A stretch of 64,000 nucleotides of DNA from Fuscovulum ytuae. GTDB lineage: Bacteria; Pseudomonadota; Alphaproteobacteria; Rhodobacterales; Rhodobacteraceae. The notes under the pieces are model-generated. The model was given only the letters and a program-made list of their open reading frames with translations. It was not told the DNA's origin and did not search any database. The position numbers and the translations under genes are program-made. This document shows, one piece after another, positions 37,768 to 45,837 of the stretch; position 1 is the stretch's first letter; each line of letters begins with the position of its first letter. The stretch spans positions 682,001-746,000 of the forward strand of contig NZ_CP124535.1 in assembly GCF_029953595.1 (NCBI RefSeq). Reading direction: 5' to 3'.

Positions 37768-38667
37768 ATGGATTGGGACGACCTGCGTATCTTCCTTGCC
37801 GTTGCCCGCAGCGAAAGCCTGTCGGGCGCGGGTAAAAGGCTGAAGATCGACGCCGCCACCGTGGGCCGTCGCATCGCGCGGTTGGAAGAGGCGATGGGGG
37901 CGCGGCTTTTCGCCAAATCCCCGCAAGGCTATGCCCTGACCGAAGAGGGCACCCGCCTTCTGCCCCATGCCGAACGCGCCGAAACCGCGCTGGATGGCGC
38001 GCGCGAGGCGCTTTCCGGCCCCGAGGGTCTGTCGGGCCAGATTCGCATCGGCGCGCCTGATGGCTGCGCCAATTACCTGCTGCCGCAGGTTCTGGCCCAA
38101 ATCTGCGACGCCAATCCGGGGCTAGAGGTGCAGATCGTCGCGCTTCCCCGCGTCTTTAACCTTTCAAAGCGCGAGGCCGACCTTGCCATCGCGGTCAGCC
38201 GCCCGACGGCAGGCCGCCTGACGGTGCAGAAACTGACGGATTACCGCCTGCATCTGGCCGCCCATCCCGATTACCTGTCGCGCACAGCGCCCCTGACCGC
38301 GCCGCAAGACCTGCGCCATCACCGCCTTGTCGGCTATATCCCCGATATGATCCACGATAAGGAACTGGACTACCTGGCCGAATTGGGGGCAGGGGCGGTG
38401 GCCTTGGCGTCGAACTCTGTCTCGGTTCAACTGAATTGGCTGCGCGCGGGGGCAGGGGTCGGCGTGGTACATGATTTCGCCCTTCCCGCCGCGCCGGAAC
38501 TGGTGCGGGTGATCCCTGAACAACTGTCCCTGATTCGCAGTTTCTGGTTGATCCGCCATGCCGATGACGGGCGCGTGGCCCGCCTGAACCGCTTTGCCGA
38601 TCTATTGGCGCAGGGCCTTCGGCGCGAAGTGGCGCGGCTTGAGGCCTATTCCACGCAGGACGGGTAG
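37768..38667 (+). CDS. LysR family regulator, probably of mmsA
   Basis: A 299-residue LysR-type regulator. The N-terminal winged helix-turn-helix (about 3-62) reads WDDLRIFLAVARSESLSGAG then AATVGRRIARLEEAMG. The effector-binding domain covers about 90-295 (ANYLLPQVLAQICDANPGLE). LysR regulators transcribed divergently from a catabolic gene normally control it and themselves. Its 3' end overlaps the convergent exported-protein gene by 22 bp. Confidence 0.9.
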   Translation: MDWDDLRIFLAVARSESLSGAGKRLKIDAATVGRRIARLEEAMGARLFAKSPQGYALTEEGTRLLPHAERAETALDGAREALSGPEGLSGQIRIGAPDGCANYLLPQVLAQICDANPGLEVQIVALPRVFNLSKREADLAIAVSRPTAGRLTVQKLTDYRLHLAAHPDYLSRTAPLTAPQDLRHHRLVGYIPDMIHDKELDYLAELGAGAVALASNSVSVQLNWLRAGAGVGVVHDFALPAAPELVRVIPEQLSLIRSFWLIRHADDGRVARLNRFADLLAQGLRREVARLEAYSTQDG

Positions 38668-39248
38668 GGCGGTTCCTCACCCTCAATCACCGGGCAGAGG
38701 CGCAGGCGCAACAGCGCCTCGCCCCTTGGGCGCCAATCACCCGTGTCGGGCAAGACCTGCGCGCTTGATCTGGGGCCGCGGGCCGCCCATTGCAGGGTAA
38801 AGAGGTCGTCACCCGACAGCGCCACAAGGATCAAGGCAGTTTCGGCCTGCCCACCCCCAGAGTCCCCGCAGGAAAAGGCCACCAGATGCGCGGCATCCGC
38901 CCCGTCCACCTCTTGCGCGCCTTCATCCGAACCCCAGAAGGTTTCGGGGCAGGCATCCCGGAACCCACCCCCGATCATCGATGCCATATCCAGCGGATCA
39001 CCGATCCGTGGCGCCAAGCCTTCGGCCGCCGAAAGGGTGATCATCTGCGACCAATCCTCCACCCCTTCGCCTGACGGGACCAGTTCCAGAAGATAGCTGC
39101 CGTCCTCTTCCGCCTCATAGACCGCGACAAAATCGGCGGGCATCGGAAAGGCCACGATCCGCCCATAGGCCCGAGTCGCGGCCGTGATCTCATCCGCCAC
39201 AGCCGGAACCGCACCAAGCAGTCCCACAAGAACGGCCAAGAACCGCAT
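38646..39248 (-). CDS. Exported hypothetical protein
   Basis: A 200-residue protein with a signal peptide (MRFLAVLVGLLGAVPAVA, cleavage before DE). The mature part is acidic, with a central DACPETFWGSDEGAQEVDG (about 95-113) and a C-terminal RLRLCPVIEGEEPPYPSC. I do not recognise a domain. Three to four Cys in the mature protein suggest disulfides. Its stop lies inside the convergent LysR gene. The start follows GGGTGAC and is set by the signal peptide. Confidence 0.7.
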   Translation of the reverse strand: MRFLAVLVGLLGAVPAVADEITAATRAYGRIVAFPMPADFVAVYEAEEDGSYLLELVPSGEGVEDWSQMITLSAAEGLAPRIGDPLDMASMIGGGFRDACPETFWGSDEGAQEVDGADAAHLVAFSCGDSGGGQAETALILVALSGDDLFTLQWAARGPRSSAQVLPDTGDWRPRGEALLRLRLCPVIEGEEPPYPSCVE

Positions 39249-39376
39249 GTCACCCTCCACCAATCACTGCCACCAAGAATGTTGCGCCTTCTGAGATCTG
39301 TAAAGCCGCAGGCTTTCGTTGACAGACGCCGCGACCGCGCGCACCATCAAAATGACAACTAGGGAGGGAGGACCCC

Positions 39377-39811
39377 ATGCTTGTCAGCCAAATCCTGAAA
39401 ACCAAGGCCGATGATGGCGTCGTCACCGTGCCGCCGGGAACGTCTGTCGCCAAGGCCGCCGAAACGCTTTCGACGCGCCGGATCGGTGCCTTGATCGTTT
39501 CACCGGATGGCAAGCGGGTGTCGGGCATTGTGTCGGAACGCGATATCGTGCGGGAACTTGGCCGCCGTGGCCCGGCCTGCATGGCCGAAACGGTGGACAG
39601 CGTGATGACCGCCAATATCGTCGGATGCCGCCGCGATGACAGCGCCGATGAGGTGCTGCAAAAGATGACCGATGGCCGTTTCCGCCATATGCCGGTGATG
39701 GATGGCAATCAGATGATCGGCCTGATTTCGATCGGCGATGTGGTCAAGGCGCGGCTCACCGAACTCGCCATGGAAAAGGACGCGCTGGAAGGCATGATCA
39801 AGGGGTTCTGA
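39377..39811 (+). CDS. CBS-domain pair protein
   Basis: A 144-residue protein made of two CBS motifs: the first in TVPPGTSVAKAAETLSTRRI (about 16-35) with VSGIVSERDIVRELG, the second in GCRRDDSADEVLQKMTDGRF with NQMIGLISIGDVVKA (about 112-126). Stand-alone CBS pairs bind adenosyl nucleotides and regulate partner proteins; this one resembles the small IMPDH-like CBS proteins common in alphaproteobacteria. GGGAGGGAGG gives a strong ribosome site. It precedes coaD by 90 bp. Confidence 0.92.
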   Translation: MLVSQILKTKADDGVVTVPPGTSVAKAAETLSTRRIGALIVSPDGKRVSGIVSERDIVRELGRRGPACMAETVDSVMTANIVGCRRDDSADEVLQKMTDGRFRHMPVMDGNQMIGLISIGDVVKARLTELAMEKDALEGMIKGF

Positions 39812-39901
39812 CCTTGGTCAACCCTGCGGCGCTTTGGGTCTTGCACTCAACCGCGCAATAATGTTGCGTGCTTCCACCGCGAAAGAGGGGGGAGTGGACC
39901 C

Positions 39902-40393
39902 ATGCGTATCGGCCTTTACCCGGGCACCTTTGACCCCATCACGCTGGGCCATGTCGATATCATCCAGCGTGCCATGGCACTTGTGGATCGTCTGGTGATC
40001 GGTGTTGCGATCAACCGGGACAAGGGGCCGCTGTTTTCGCTCGAAGAGCGGGTCGCCATGGTGCAGGCGGAATGTGCCGCCATTCAGGCCAAGACTGGGG
40101 GAGAGATCGTTGTTCACCCCTTCGAGAACCTTCTCATCGATTGCGCCCGCGATGTGGGGGCAACCGTCATTGTGCGCGGCCTGCGCGCGGTGGCGGATTT
40201 CGAATATGAATTCCAGATGGTCGGCATGAATCGGGCGCTGGATGCCAGTATCGAGACGGTTTTCATGATGGCCGATGCCCGCCGTCAGGCCATCGCGTCA
40301 AAACTCGTCAAGGAAATCGCCCGTTTGGGTGGGGATGTTTCCAAATTCGTCACCCCCCCGGTCGAGGCCGCGCTGAAGGCACGCTATCAGTGA
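39902..40393 (+). CDS. coaD: Phosphopantetheine adenylyltransferase
   Basis: A 163-residue nucleotidyltransferase catalysing the penultimate step of coenzyme A synthesis, adenylation of 4'-phosphopantetheine. The TxGH-type motif lies in YPGTFDPITLGHVDII (about residues 6-21). The RGLRAVADFEYEFQM loop (about 90-104) and the C-terminal SSxxVKEI-like SKLVKEIARLGGDV are in place. Length is normal. A terminator begins 8 bases after the stop. Confidence 0.97.
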   Translation: MRIGLYPGTFDPITLGHVDIIQRAMALVDRLVIGVAINRDKGPLFSLEERVAMVQAECAAIQAKTGGEIVVHPFENLLIDCARDVGATVIVRGLRAVADFEYEFQMVGMNRALDASIETVFMMADARRQAIASKLVKEIARLGGDVSKFVTPPVEAALKARYQ

Positions 40394-40400
40394 ATCAAAA

Positions 40401-40419
40401 GGGGGCCGTGATGGCCCCC
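40401..40419. terminator. Bidirectional terminator, coaD and DUF1127 gene
   Basis: A perfect 7-bp stem, GGGGGCC with GGCCCCC (40401-40407 and 40413-40419), around GTGAT. An A-run on its left gives a T-tract for minus-strand transcription from the DUF1127 gene. Confidence 0.75.
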
Positions 40420-40445
40420 AGCGACAGAGTGATTTGGCGTAGGCC

Positions 40446-40607
40446 CTACTTGCCGTAGACTGCGGCCCAGGCGATGCGATGCGCATCTTCGGGGTAAATC
40501 CCAAGGTCCAGCGCCACATCGCGCGGCATCTGGGCGATCTCGTCGCGGGTCCGGCGATAGAGCGCGCGGTTGGCGGCGGCCGACTTCAGCGTTTCGATCA
40601 GTTTCAT
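40446..40607 (-). CDS. DUF1127-type small protein
   Basis: A 53-residue protein starting MKLIETLKSAAANRALYRRT and containing the DUF1127-like core DEIAQMPRDVALDLGIYPED. DUF1127 proteins are 40-70 residues, Arg-rich and abundant in alphaproteobacteria. Some take part in small-RNA turnover, phosphate or stress physiology (for example CcaF1 of R. sphaeroides, which binds RNA). AAGGAAC is placed well before the ATG. A CceR-like palindrome (40681-40694) lies 74 bp upstream, which suggests metabolic control. Confidence 0.82.
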   Translation of the reverse strand: MKLIETLKSAAANRALYRRTRDEIAQMPRDVALDLGIYPEDAHRIAWAAVYGK

Positions 40608-40680
40608 CTCTTGTTCCTTTCACGAACCTGCCAAGGGCTTCTCGGTTATCCCTTCGGCATGCTGTGAAAATGGCCCTTTC

Positions 40681-40694
40681 CGTTACCGCTAACA
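40681..40694. promoter_or_regulatory. CceR-like LacI-family operator upstream of the DUF1127 gene
   Basis: CGTTACCGCTAACA matches the palindromic motif TGTTA-N-CG-N-TAACA, which I recall for the Rhodobacterales central-carbon regulator CceR, at every fixed position except the first. It lies between the 3' end of the antiporter gene and the DUF1127 start; both genes are on the minus strand, so the DUF1127 gene is the candidate target. Confidence 0.5.
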
Positions 40695-40734
40695 ACCGCC
40701 AAGCCGGACTTGCCGTCATGCATAAGATGCATAG

Positions 40735-43293
40735 CTACTCCGCCGGACGCAACCCTGCGCGCAGCCTTGCGATCAGGTGGCGGGCTGCCTGCGGCCCTGA
40801 CGGGGCAGGCAGCGCCACCTCCAGCCCCCGCTTCTCAGCGCTGGCCCGCACCGCCTCGGCCAAGGCGGGCACCTGTGCCATCAGGGTCACGAACTCTGCC
40901 TCTTGCAGGGTCAGGAGCATGGTATGCGACAGCGCGCGCACCGTGGCCCGCCGCGGCCTTTTCTGCAACACGGACAGATGGCCGAACATCTCTCCCTGTC
41001 CCAAGAGAACGCGGTTTCCTGCCACCTCGGCCTCGACCGCCCCGCGCGCGACGAACCAGACGCGATCCGGCAAATCCTCTTTCTTCACCAGCACATCGCC
41101 GGGTGAGGCGTAGACAGGTTTCATCCGCCGCGCCAATTGCCTGAGCGACCCTTCATCCAGCGCCGAGAACAGGCCAAAGCCCCGGATGATGTCGATCCGC
41201 TGCCCCCGCAGGTCCAGCTTGGGCCGCACGGACAGGGTCGCCCGCGCCTTGGCAAGGCGCTGTTGCAAGGCCAGATGCAGTTCCGGCCCGATCAGACCGT
41301 CCTGCACATATTGTTCATATTCCACCTCTTCCCGTCGCAAGGCGATACGGCGGATCAACTGCCGTTCCACCTCTTCGGCATAGCCGGGAAACTGGATGCG
41401 CAACCCTTCCAATTCGCGCCCCGCTTCCTCCATCCGCCAGCCCAGCAAGTCTTGCAGCAGCGCAGCCACCCGCCGCCCGTGAATGCGCAGGATGCGTTTG
41501 TCCACGAAGCTGCGCAGAAAGCGCATCATCTGCTGATGCGCCACCAGAAATTCGAAGCGATCCGCGATCAGGCTTTGCAGACCCGCGCGCCATCGGAACC
41601 GGCTATGCGCCCAATCCGCCAGATCCAGCCACCGCCCCCGCCGCAGGCTGCGCCGGACCTGCGCGCGATAGCCCGCGCGGCCCGCCGTGCGCGTCACCTC
41701 GATCAAGCGGTCGGCATCGGCCAGCATGCGTTCCGCCGTGCGGGCCGAGATGAAACCGTCGCGGAACGCATCTAGCAGAAGATCCCGCTCATGCCCCGCC
41801 AGCGCCACCATGCCCAGCGTGACCCGGTCCTTGTCGAGGATATCCTTCGCCTCATCCGCCGCATCCACCGCTTGGTTCAGCCTTTCGCCGAAACGCACGG
41901 CCTCTTCGCGGATGATGGCGGGCGTCAGGTCAAAGCCGCGCACCGTTTCGGCGACCGTTTCGCGCACATCCTGCAAGGCCACCGCCACCACCTGTTCCGA
42001 CAGCGCGCGGTCCAGCGGCGACAAACGATCCAGCCCCAACCAGCTGATCATCAGGCGCAAAGTCGTGCCCTGCACCAACAGGGTAAACAGCGCAAAGCCC
42101 GTCGCCACGATGCCGACCTGCCGCTTGATCTCAAACGGGATGGACGGGTTTTCCGTCACCGCCAAGGCAAGGGCCAGCGTCACCGCCCCGCGCAACCCGC
42201 CCCAAAGGATGGCGATGCGGTACGGTCCTTCCACCTTGGGCGACACCCGCGCCAAGGACAGCAGGGGCAACAGACCCCACAGGATCACCGCCCGCGCGGC
42301 AAAGGCCGCGACGACGACCACGGCGACCAGAAGAAAATCCTCGGCCCGCGCCTGTTCCAGCGCCGATGGCACCAGAAGCGCGGCCAAAACGAAGATCATC
42401 CCGCCCGCCCAATAGGCCAAAAGGTTCCACGCCTCGCGCAAGAAGGCCAACGCGGGGGGCGACAGCCGCCCCGGCGCAAGAAAATTCACCGTCATCCCCG
42501 CCACGACCGCCGCCACCACGCCCGATGCTTCCAGCATGCGGTCCACGATCAGGAATGTGGCGAAGGGCAGGGCGAAACTCACCGACAATTGCGCCAAGGG
42601 CCAAGCGTTCATCGCCGCCATCGCCCACATCGCCGCGCGGGCCAGAAACCATCCCACCACGGCCCCCGCCCCGATCACCCATGGCAACTGCGCCAGCACC
42701 GCCACGGGTTCGGGCGCCGTCTCTCGCATCGCCAAGGCCGACAGGAACACCGAAAAAAGCGCGATGGCGGCGGCGTCGTTCAGCAGGCTTTCGCCTTCCA
42801 CGATCCGTGCCAGACGCTGCGGGGCAGGGGTTGCGCGAAAGATGCTGACCACCGCCGAGGGATCGGTTGTCGATACGATGGACCCCAGCAGAAGGCAGGC
42901 CATCAGGGGCAGGCTGGCAAAGGGCATCAAGGCCGCCGCAATCACCACCGTCGCCACGAAGACGGCGATGACCGCCAAGGACAGGACCGGCACCCAGTCA
43001 TCCATCAGCCGCCGCAGGTTCAAGGTCAGCGACACCTGAAACAGCAGGATGGGCAGCAGCACATAGATGAACACCTCGGACGAAATCGGCAGGCTCAGGA
43101 TCGCCAGCGCCACGGGGTTCAGCGCATCGGTCATCTCGGTGCGCCAGAACCATGCCGCACCGCCCCCGATCGCCATGCCCAGCGCCACAAGGATCACCGG
43201 CACAGGCAGCCGCAGCCGCGTGGAAAGCGGCTCCGCCAGAGCGATGGCAAGAAACAGCCCGCTCAGAATCGCGATGACAACAATCAAATCCAT
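40735..43293 (-). CDS. Cation/proton antiporter with C-terminal cNMP-binding domain
   Basis: An 852-residue CPA1-type antiporter. Residues about 1-420 contain twelve or so transmembrane helices, including the ion-site motif VEGESLLNDAAAIALFSVF (about 166-184). A long cytoplasmic part with helical and coiled regions (about 440-700) ends in a cyclic-nucleotide-binding-like domain (about 720-830; SPGDVLVKKEDLPDRVWFV). This layout resembles plant SOS1 and bacterial NhaP-like Na+/H+ antiporters with a ligand-gated tail. It probably exports Na+ or K+ in exchange for protons, with activity set by nucleotide or another ligand. The start is the first ATG, before a Leu/Ile-rich helix. Confidence 0.9.
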   Translation of the reverse strand: MDLIVVIAILSGLFLAIALAEPLSTRLRLPVPVILVALGMAIGGGAAWFWRTEMTDALNPVALAILSLPISSEVFIYVLLPILLFQVSLTLNLRRLMDDWVPVLSLAVIAVFVATVVIAAALMPFASLPLMACLLLGSIVSTTDPSAVVSIFRATPAPQRLARIVEGESLLNDAAAIALFSVFLSALAMRETAPEPVAVLAQLPWVIGAGAVVGWFLARAAMWAMAAMNAWPLAQLSVSFALPFATFLIVDRMLEASGVVAAVVAGMTVNFLAPGRLSPPALAFLREAWNLLAYWAGGMIFVLAALLVPSALEQARAEDFLLVAVVVVAAFAARAVILWGLLPLLSLARVSPKVEGPYRIAILWGGLRGAVTLALALAVTENPSIPFEIKRQVGIVATGFALFTLLVQGTTLRLMISWLGLDRLSPLDRALSEQVVAVALQDVRETVAETVRGFDLTPAIIREEAVRFGERLNQAVDAADEAKDILDKDRVTLGMVALAGHERDLLLDAFRDGFISARTAERMLADADRLIEVTRTAGRAGYRAQVRRSLRRGRWLDLADWAHSRFRWRAGLQSLIADRFEFLVAHQQMMRFLRSFVDKRILRIHGRRVAALLQDLLGWRMEEAGRELEGLRIQFPGYAEEVERQLIRRIALRREEVEYEQYVQDGLIGPELHLALQQRLAKARATLSVRPKLDLRGQRIDIIRGFGLFSALDEGSLRQLARRMKPVYASPGDVLVKKEDLPDRVWFVARGAVEAEVAGNRVLLGQGEMFGHLSVLQKRPRRATVRALSHTMLLTLQEAEFVTLMAQVPALAEAVRASAEKRGLEVALPAPSGPQAARHLIARLRAGLRPAE

Positions 43294-43330
43294 GAAGAAA
43301 GGATAACCCGTTAGGGCTGCAACAAAAGCG

Positions 43331-43357
43331 AAGGCCGGTCACATTGCATGACCGGCC
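43331..43357 (-). terminator. Terminator after gap copy 1
   Basis: A perfect 10-bp stem (43331-43340 with 43348-43357) around CATTGCA. On the minus strand it is followed by TCGCTTTTG, a modest T-tract, 28 bases after the gap stop. Confidence 0.8.
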
Positions 43358-43384
43358 TGCAACATAGGCTCGAAAGGCGCGAAA

Positions 43385-44386
43385 TCAGATCAACTTGCCC
43401 ATCGCAACGGCGGTATCGGCCATGCGGTTCGAGAAACCCCATTCATTGTCATACCAAGACAGGATCGACACGAAGGTCCCATCCATCACCTTCGTCTGGT
43501 CCATATGGAAGACCGACGAATGCGGATCATGGTTGAAGTCCGACGAGACATTCTTGAACTCCGTATAGCCCAGAATGCCCTTCATCGGCCCATCCGCCGC
43601 CGCCTTGATCGCGGCGTTGATCTCTTCCACGCTGGTCGCGCGCTTGGCGATAAATTTCAGGTCAACGACCGAAACATTGGGCGTCGGCACCCGGATCGCG
43701 AAACCGTCCAGCTTGCCCTTCAACTCTGGCAGAACCAGACCCACGGCCTTTGCCGCGCCCGTGCTGGTCGGGATCATCGACAGGGCCGCCGCGCGGGCGC
43801 GATACAGGTCCTTGTGCATCGTGTCCAAGGTCGGCTGATCGCCGGTATAGGAATGGATGGTGGTCATCATCCCCTTTTCGATCCCCACCACCTCGTTCAA
43901 CACCTTGGCCACCGGCGACAGGCAGTTGGTGGTGCAAGAGGCGTTTGAAACGACCACGTCATCCTTGGTCAGCGTGTGATGGTTCACGCCATAGACGATG
44001 GTCTTGTCCGCCCCATCGCCGGGGGCCGAGATCAGGACCCGCTTTGATCCGTTTTCCAGATGGGCAAGGCATTTCTCCTTGCTCGTGAAGATGCCGGTGC
44101 ATTCCATCACGATATCCACATGGCCCCAAGGCAGATCGGCGGGGTTCTTGATGGCGGTCACCTTCATCGGCCCGCGACCGACATCAATCCAGTCCTCGCC
44201 CGTGGTCACCTGCGCCGGAAAGCGCCCATGAACCGAATCAAAGCGCAAGAGATGGGCATTCGTCTCGACCGGACCCAGATCGTTGATCGCCACGACTTCG
44301 ATATCGGTACGACCCGACTCGATGATCCCGCGCAGCACGTTGCGGCCGATCCGGCCGAACCCGTTGATGGCGACTTTGACGGTCAT
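43385..44386 (-). CDS. gap: Glyceraldehyde-3-phosphate dehydrogenase (NAD type)
   Basis: A 333-residue phosphorylating GAPDH converting glyceraldehyde-3-phosphate, phosphate and NAD to 1,3-bisphosphoglycerate. The Rossmann start is [16 protein letters not shown], and VVAINDLGP has Asp36, the residue that binds the NAD adenosine ribose and excludes NADP. The catalytic Cys is in [13 protein letters not shown] (about 149-161). GGAGG at 44392-44396 precedes the ATG. A CceR-like operator lies 43-56 bp upstream. It is the last of the gap-small gene-gap run. Confidence 0.96.
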   Translation of the reverse strand: MTVKVAINGFGRIGRNVLRGIIESGRTDIEVVAINDLGPVETNAHLLRFDSVHGRFPAQVTTGEDWIDVGRGPMKVTAIKNPADLPWGHVDIVMECTGIFTSKEKCLAHLENGSKRVLISAPGDGADKTIVYGVNHHTLTKDDVVVSNASCTTNCLSPVAKVLNEVVGIEKGMMTTIHSYTGDQPTLDTMHKDLYRARAAALSMIPTSTGAAKAVGLVLPELKGKLDGFAIRVPTPNVSVVDLKFIAKRATSVEEINAAIKAAADGPMKGILGYTEFKNVSSDFNHDPHSSVFHMDQTKVMDGTFVSILSWYDNEWGFSNRMADTAVAMGKLI

Positions 44387-44428
44387 GGCAATTCCTCCAA
44401 ATGGATGGGGGCGGCGAATCCGCCGCGC

Positions 44429-44442
44429 CGATAGCGCTAACA
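44429..44442. promoter_or_regulatory. CceR-like operator upstream of gap copy 1
   Basis: CGATAGCGCTAACA matches TGTTA-N-CG-N-TAACA except at positions 1 and 3. The right half, GCGCTAACA, is identical to the right half of one of the sites upstream of the second gap gene. It is 43 bp before the ATG on the minus strand, in promoter range. Confidence 0.4.
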
Positions 44443-44482
44443 TCCGCAGAACGGGCAAGAATTCAACCCGACTCGCGCGCGC

Positions 44483-44626
44483 TCAGCGCCAGAATGCCAA
44501 GAATTCGATGAACTCGAAGAACTTTCTCATCAGAAAAAGCAAAGCCTCGCCGCCATTGGCGGTCAGATCGGCCATGATCAACCCGATCAGGGCGACCCCA
44601 AGGAACAGCGCGATACGGTCTGTCAC
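44483..44626 (-). CDS. Small membrane protein between the two gap genes
   Basis: A 47-residue protein from a GTG start with an excellent ribosome site (GGAGGGG at 44628-44634). It begins VTDRIALFLGVALIGLIMAD, a single hydrophobic helix, and ends KFFEFIEFLAFWR. It starts 10 bases after the stop of the second gap gene, so it is cotranscribed with it. I recall similar 40-50-residue proteins with the FLARKF...FWR ending in this position in other Rhodobacterales, sometimes mislabelled GAPDH. The function is unknown. Confidence 0.75.
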   Translation of the reverse strand: MTDRIALFLGVALIGLIMADLTANGGEALLFLMRKFFEFIEFLAFWR

Positions 44627-44636
44627 GACCCCTCCA

Positions 44637-45641
44637 TCAGTGGAGGAGCCGCCCCATCACCCCGGCCACATCGGCCATCCGGCAGGAGAAGCCCCACTCG
44701 TTGTCATACCAGGCCAGCACGCGCACCGTGCGGCCACCGACCACCTTGGTCTGGTCCGGGGCAAAGATAGACGATTGTGGCGTGTGGTTGAAGTCGATGG
44801 ACACCTTGGGTTCCGGATCATAGGCCAAGACCATGCCCATATAGCCCGCCGCCGCCTCGCGGACGATGTCGTTCACGTCCTGCGCTGTCACCGTCTTGCC
44901 CGCCACAAAGGTCAGATCCACCGCGCTGACATTCGGGGTCGGCACCCGGATCGCGCTGCCATCCAGCTTGCCCGCAAGCTCTGGCAGCACTTCGCCCAAA
45001 GCTTTGGCCGCGCCCGTGCTGGTGGGGATCATCGCCATGGCCGCAGCGCGCGCGCGATACAGGTCCTTGTGCCGCCGATCCAGCGTCGGTTGATCGCCGG
45101 TATAGGAATGGATCGTCGTCATGATGCCCGACTCGATCCCGATCGCGTCATTCAGAACCTTGGCCAAGGGGGCAAGGCAGTTCGTGGTGCAAGACCCGTT
45201 CGACACGACCAGATGCTCGGCTGTCAGCGCGCGGTGGTTCACACCATAGACAACCGTCTTGTCGGCCCGTTTGGCAGGCGCACTCACCAGCACCCGCTTG
45301 GCCCCGCGCCCCAGATGGACCGCCGCCTTGTCGCGATCATTGAACTGGCCTGTGCATTCCAGCACGACATCCACGCCTTCCCAATCCAACTCGCCCGGAT
45401 TGTAGGTCGACATCACCCGGATCGGCCCGCGCCCCAGATCGAGCATCCCATCCGACACCTTCACCGTGCCGGGGAACCGCCCATGAACCGAGTCGTATTT
45501 CAGAAGATGGGCATTTGTTTCGATCGGCCCGGTGGCATTGATCGCCACCACCTGCACGTCGTTACGGTTGCTTTCCGCGATATGGGCCAAGGTGCAGCGC
45601 CCGATCCGTCCGAACCCGTTGATGCCGATGGTGATGGTCAT
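44637..45641 (-). CDS. gap: Glyceraldehyde-3-phosphate dehydrogenase, GapB-like (NADP)
   Basis: A 334-residue GAPDH paralogous to the downstream copy. The catalytic Cys is in VSNGSCTTNCLAP (about 150-162) and TSTGAAKA is intact. At residue 36, where the other copy has the NAD-selecting Asp (VVAINDLGP), this one has Ala (VVAINATGP). Asp-to-Ala at this position is typical of NADP-using enzymes such as B. subtilis GapB, so I infer an anabolic, gluconeogenic or Calvin-type role. The ATG at 45641 has GGGAG further upstream. Two CceR-like sites precede it at 45737-45769. Confidence 0.93.
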   Translation of the reverse strand: MTITIGINGFGRIGRCTLAHIAESNRNDVQVVAINATGPIETNAHLLKYDSVHGRFPGTVKVSDGMLDLGRGPIRVMSTYNPGELDWEGVDVVLECTGQFNDRDKAAVHLGRGAKRVLVSAPAKRADKTVVYGVNHRALTAEHLVVSNGSCTTNCLAPLAKVLNDAIGIESGIMTTIHSYTGDQPTLDRRHKDLYRARAAAMAMIPTSTGAAKALGEVLPELAGKLDGSAIRVPTPNVSAVDLTFVAGKTVTAQDVNDIVREAAAGYMGMVLAYDPEPKVSIDFNHTPQSSIFAPDQTKVVGGRTVRVLAWYDNEWGFSCRMADVAGVMGRLLH

Positions 45642-45736
45642 CTGTGCCGCTCCCTGTCGCTGCATACCGTGGAATGCCATTTCGCATAGCGAAGGCGGGC
45701 AGAGTCGAAAAGCCTGAAACCGACATAAAATCAACA

Positions 45737-45769
45737 TGTTACCGCAAACATCCAAGGTTTGCGCTAACA
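45737..45769. promoter_or_regulatory. Pair of CceR-like operators between gap copy 2 and the DUF808 gene
   Basis: TGTTACCGCAAACA (45737-45750) fits TGTTA-N-CG-N-TAACA with one mismatch, and GGTTTGCGCTAACA (45756-45769) with two. The two are near reverse complements of each other, 5 bp apart, in the divergent region between gap copy 2 and DUF808. A LacI-family dimer of dimers could bind here. The regulator gene itself is not in the window. Confidence 0.5.
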
Positions 45770-45837
45770 ATCTGAGGGCTTTGCCAAAAGCCGCGCCACG
45801 GGGTAGGAACGTCGAAAGGGACAAGGGGAAATAACGC

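Noticed and set aside
41791-43314. 507-codon open frame on the plus strand, with other long plus-strand frames, across the antiporter gene
   Set aside because: Translation is His/Gln/Arg-rich with no domain. It mirrors a clear antiporter on the minus strand in GC-rich DNA, where stop codons are rare in antisense frames.
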